Assembly (NCBI GenBank): GCA_036170135.1
Contig: JAVHOP010000090.1
Location: 20,489 to 84,488 of the forward strand
Length of the DNA stretch: 64,000 bases
Source of the DNA: CG1-02-35-72 sp036170135
Lineage (GTDB): Bacteria > Bacteroidota > Bacteroidia > Flavobacteriales > Flavobacteriaceae
Direction: 5' to 3'
Shown: piece after piece, positions 61,662 through 64,000 of the stretch
Layout: every line of letters begins with the position of its first letter
How positions within the stretch are numbered: the stretch's first letter is position 1
The notes under the pieces: model-generated
The model's input: the letters and a program-made list of their open reading frames with translations, nothing else
The model's database searches: none
Told to the model about the DNA's origin: nothing
Made by a program: the position numbers and the translations under genes

Positions 61662-63362
61662 TCAAAATCCTTTGGCACTATCATCGCCGCGATAATCGGC
61701 GCCACCTTCTAATTTGCCATTTGGTAAGCGTAAAATAGCATCTACTTTGCCAATAATTCGCGCATTTTCTTGATTGATAATATAGCCTTTTTCTTGTAAT
61801 TGTTTTATTAGGTTACCATCAAAACCATTGGGCTCTAAAAGCACTACATCGGGTAACCATTGGTGGTGAAAGCGTGGTGCATTGACAGCTTCTTGCATTC
61901 CCAAGCCATATTCATAAACATTTAAAATGGTTTGCATGACCGAAGTAATAATAGTAGAACCGCCTGGAGAACCTACTACCATTAGCAATTTTCCATTCTG
62001 CTCAACAATAGTTGGCGTCATAGAACTCAACATCCGTTTTTCTGGCTGAATAGCATTGGCTTCGGCACCAATAAGTCCGAACATATTAGGCGTTCCTGGC
62101 TTTGAACTAAAGTCATCCATTTCATTATTTAAAAAGAATCCGCCATCGCTAACATAAACTTTTGAGCCATAAGCGCCATTTAAAGTTGTAGTAACTGCAA
62201 CAGCATTTCCATAAGAATCTACAATGGAGTAGTGCGTGGTCTCATCGCTCTCAAAACCTTCGATATTTCCGTGTTTTATTGCTGATGAAAGGGTTGCTTT
62301 ATCCCAAGAAAAATCAGCCATGCGGCTTTTGATATACGAAGTTGATATTAAGGTGTCTAACGGTATCTTTACAAAGTCGGCATCTCCTAAAAAGTAGGAA
62401 CGGTCGGCGTAAGCACGGCGTTCGGCTTCGGTAATTAGCTGAATAGATTTTAAAGAATTATGACCGAATTTAGCAATATCATAAGACTCGATGGCTTTAA
62501 AAATTTGTGCATTGCAAATACCGCCACTTGACGGAGGTGACATTGAAATAATTTTCAAATCTTTATAAGTAAATTCAATAGGTTTACGCCATTTGGCTTC
62601 GTAGGTTGCTAAGTCAGTTTTGGTAATAATTCCGCCCATTTTTTTAACGTATTTTACTAGCATATCAGCGGTTTCACCTTTATAAAATTCATCTTTTCCG
62701 TTGTCGCGGATGCGTTCTAAAGTCTTCGCCAAATTTGGATATTTAATAGTATCGCCTTCTTTCCATTGGCGGTCAAAAATTATTGGATGGTCATTGGCTA
62801 ATTGAAATTCTTTTCTGTAATTATTTAAGTTTGCAGCCTGTTTTTTTGTTACAATAACACCTTTATATGCCAAATCTATGGCAGGCTGAATCAATTTTGA
62901 AAAGGGTAATGAACCGTATTTTTCGTGGACTTTAAATAAGCCTGAAATGGTTCCAGGAATGGCAATTGCCAAACTTCCTAAGGTACTTTTACCATCGATA
63001 ACATTGCCATCTTTATCTAAATACATATCTCTAGATGCGGCTTGAGGTGCTTTTTCGCGATAATCTAAGGCTCCAGTTTTACCATCTTTGGTTCTAAAAA
63101 CCATAAACCCACCGCCACCAATATTTCCTGCAAAAGGATAAGAAACGGCAAGGGCTAAATCTGTGGCAATCATAGCATCAAAGGCGTTGCCGCCTTGTTT
63201 CATAATTTCAACACCAATTTCTGCAGCTTCGGATCGGGCACAAACTACCATTGCTTTATCGGCTAAAAGCCCTCTTTTAGTGTTATTTGTGACTATTTTT
63301 GAAGTTGATTGACATTGAGTAAATAGCAAGATGATGATTAAAAATTGCAATAAATATTTCAT
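61662..63362 (-). CDS. ggt: Gamma-glutamyltransferase, lipoprotein
   Basis: Cleaves gamma-glutamyl bonds of glutathione and related peptides and transfers or hydrolyses the glutamyl group. 566 residues, autoprocessed family: the nucleophile Thr begins the small subunit at TTHYSIVDSYGNAVAVTTTL, with FLNNEMDDFSSKPG and VGSPGGSTIITS following. N-terminal lipoprotein signal LLFTQC places it in the envelope. The start overlaps the stop of the AcpH-like gene by 4 bases. Confidence 0.95.
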   Translation of the reverse strand: MKYLLQFLIIILLFTQCQSTSKIVTNNTKRGLLADKAMVVCARSEAAEIGVEIMKQGGNAFDAMIATDLALAVSYPFAGNIGGGGFMVFRTKDGKTGALDYREKAPQAASRDMYLDKDGNVIDGKSTLGSLAIAIPGTISGLFKVHEKYGSLPFSKLIQPAIDLAYKGVIVTKKQAANLNNYRKEFQLANDHPIIFDRQWKEGDTIKYPNLAKTLERIRDNGKDEFYKGETADMLVKYVKKMGGIITKTDLATYEAKWRKPIEFTYKDLKIISMSPPSSGGICNAQIFKAIESYDIAKFGHNSLKSIQLITEAERRAYADRSYFLGDADFVKIPLDTLISTSYIKSRMADFSWDKATLSSAIKHGNIEGFESDETTHYSIVDSYGNAVAVTTTLNGAYGSKVYVSDGGFFLNNEMDDFSSKPGTPNMFGLIGAEANAIQPEKRMLSSMTPTIVEQNGKLLMVVGSPGGSTIITSVMQTILNVYEYGLGMQEAVNAPRFHHQWLPDVVLLEPNGFDGNLIKQLQEKGYIINQENARIIGKVDAILRLPNGKLEGGADYRGDDSAKGF

Positions 63363-63964
63363 TTAATATCTTTATTTAAATTGAGTTGTTCTATTTTAGA
63401 GGTTGAAAAGGTAATCAAATTTTCAAAAAAATCAGTAAAATCTGATTCAAAATCATCGTAATGCAATTTTAAATCGGCTATAGCCAAGTTCATTTGTGAT
63501 TGTAAATTGGTGCGTTTGTTCATGCCAATCAAGGTTTTTTCAATTCCCTCTATTTGCGCATAATTTAACAACCAATTTTGATGGATTAAGTAAGGCATTA
63601 TTTTGATGACTTTTGGAGGTAGAATGGCTCTATTTTTATTTAAAAGCTCGTAAAAGTTGGTCGAAAACTCAGCTAGATTTTGTGGATGATAATGATCCCA
63701 ATTTTTTGCTAAAAAATGATCATAAAAAATATCGATTATAATGCCATTATACAATTTGTACCTATCGTTAAGTCGGCGTTTACTTTGTTTTACAATGGGA
63801 TGTGTGTCTGTATAGGTATCAATTTGACGATGTAAAAAAATACCTTGTTGGATATTTTCGGGCAAATATTTATACTGATTTCCAATGATAAAATCGGCTA
63901 TAAAATTGCCAATTTGTATCTCCTGTTGATTATTTGACAAATAAATATGAGCTAAAATATTCAT
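63359..63964 (-). CDS. ACP phosphodiesterase-like (AcpH/DUF479) protein
   Basis: 201 residues of the AcpH family, which removes phosphopantetheine from acyl carrier protein in E. coli. Conserved blocks: MNILAHIYLS, IGNFIADFIIG, IQQGIFLHRQIDTYTDTHP and IIIDIFYDHFLAKNW, giving the expected His/Asp set. Cytoplasmic. Co-transcribed with ggt (4-base overlap). Confidence 0.88.
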   Translation of the reverse strand: MNILAHIYLSNNQQEIQIGNFIADFIIGNQYKYLPENIQQGIFLHRQIDTYTDTHPIVKQSKRRLNDRYKLYNGIIIDIFYDHFLAKNWDHYHPQNLAEFSTNFYELLNKNRAILPPKVIKIMPYLIHQNWLLNYAQIEGIEKTLIGMNKRTNLQSQMNLAIADLKLHYDDFESDFTDFFENLITFSTSKIEQLNLNKDIK

Positions 63965-63970
63965 ACCGTG

Positions 63971-64000
63971 AAGATAAAAAAAATCCGCTATAAAAGCGGA
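63971..64000 (-). terminator. Terminator of a gene lying to the right of the window
   Basis: On the minus strand, TCCGCT-TTTAT-AGCGGA is followed by a T run, ending a few bases before the AcpH-like start. It would stop transcription from a leftward gene beyond base 64000. Confidence 0.55.

Noticed and set aside
1..64000. CRISPR arrays, tRNA or rRNA genes
   Set aside because: No regularly spaced repeats, cloverleaf genes or rRNA segments were found by reading both strands.

Overview
The window comes from an AT-rich member of the Bacteroidota, most likely the class Flavobacteriia. Evidence: a secreted nuclease with a type IX secretion C-terminal sorting domain, several TonB-dependent/SusC-type receptors, promoters of the Bacteroidetes type (TTTG about 20 bases before TAnnTTTG), and a 6S RNA of flavobacterial type between zapA and rny. 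Two 100-N gaps, each flanked by an identical 55-base overlap, mark it as a draft, probably de Bruijn-graph (k=55), assembly. No tRNA, rRNA, CRISPR array or transposase was seen.

Layout. 1-6000: aldo/keto reductase (cut by the window edge), T9SS endonuclease I, RsmB-type rRNA methyltransferase, M1 peptidase and tsaD, all on the minus strand. 6000-13650: tamB-like gene, pfkA-gapA, HMG-CoA lyase. 13650-24500: DEAD-box helicase, a thioredoxin-fold lipoprotein, an ABC-F ATPase, an ECF sigma / anti-sigma / Spy-like cluster, a TonB-dependent receptor and an M23 peptidase. 24680-27090: coiled-coil zapB-like gene, zapA, 6S RNA and rny, closed by a strong terminator.

27090-41660 is the most interesting part. 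It is bounded by two copies of the 3' end of a Xer-type recombinase gene: a 59-codon remnant next to rny, and the end of the intact gene at 41493. The copies differ at 12 of 165 bases, all synonymous, as expected if a foreign segment recombined into the gene and supplied a replacement 3' end. The enclosed ~14 kb encodes a NagB-PIG-L amino-sugar enzyme, an NhaC-family transporter, a D-Ala-D-Ala carboxypeptidase lipoprotein, an L,D-carboxypeptidase lipoprotein, an L-Ala-D/L-Glu-type dipeptide epimerase, a PLP enzyme, a SusD/SusC pair and a DeoR-type regulator. Together they look like a locus for taking up and dismantling peptidoglycan fragments (muropeptides), with nagB and susC promoters carrying perfect palindromes and a 13-base word shared between the nagB and deoR upstream regions.

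41490-64000: xer, a small beta-barrel protein, aroQ, the histidine-degradation genes ftcD and hutI (separated by a periplasmic thioredoxin and a broken hydroxylase-like gene), pta-ackA, DinB-family protein, fumC-nucleoside deaminase, an outer-membrane beta-barrel receptor, an ArsC-family protein, tatD-ogt, a large outer-membrane protein of unknown function, ggt and an AcpH-like gene. This is mostly ordinary chromosomal content.
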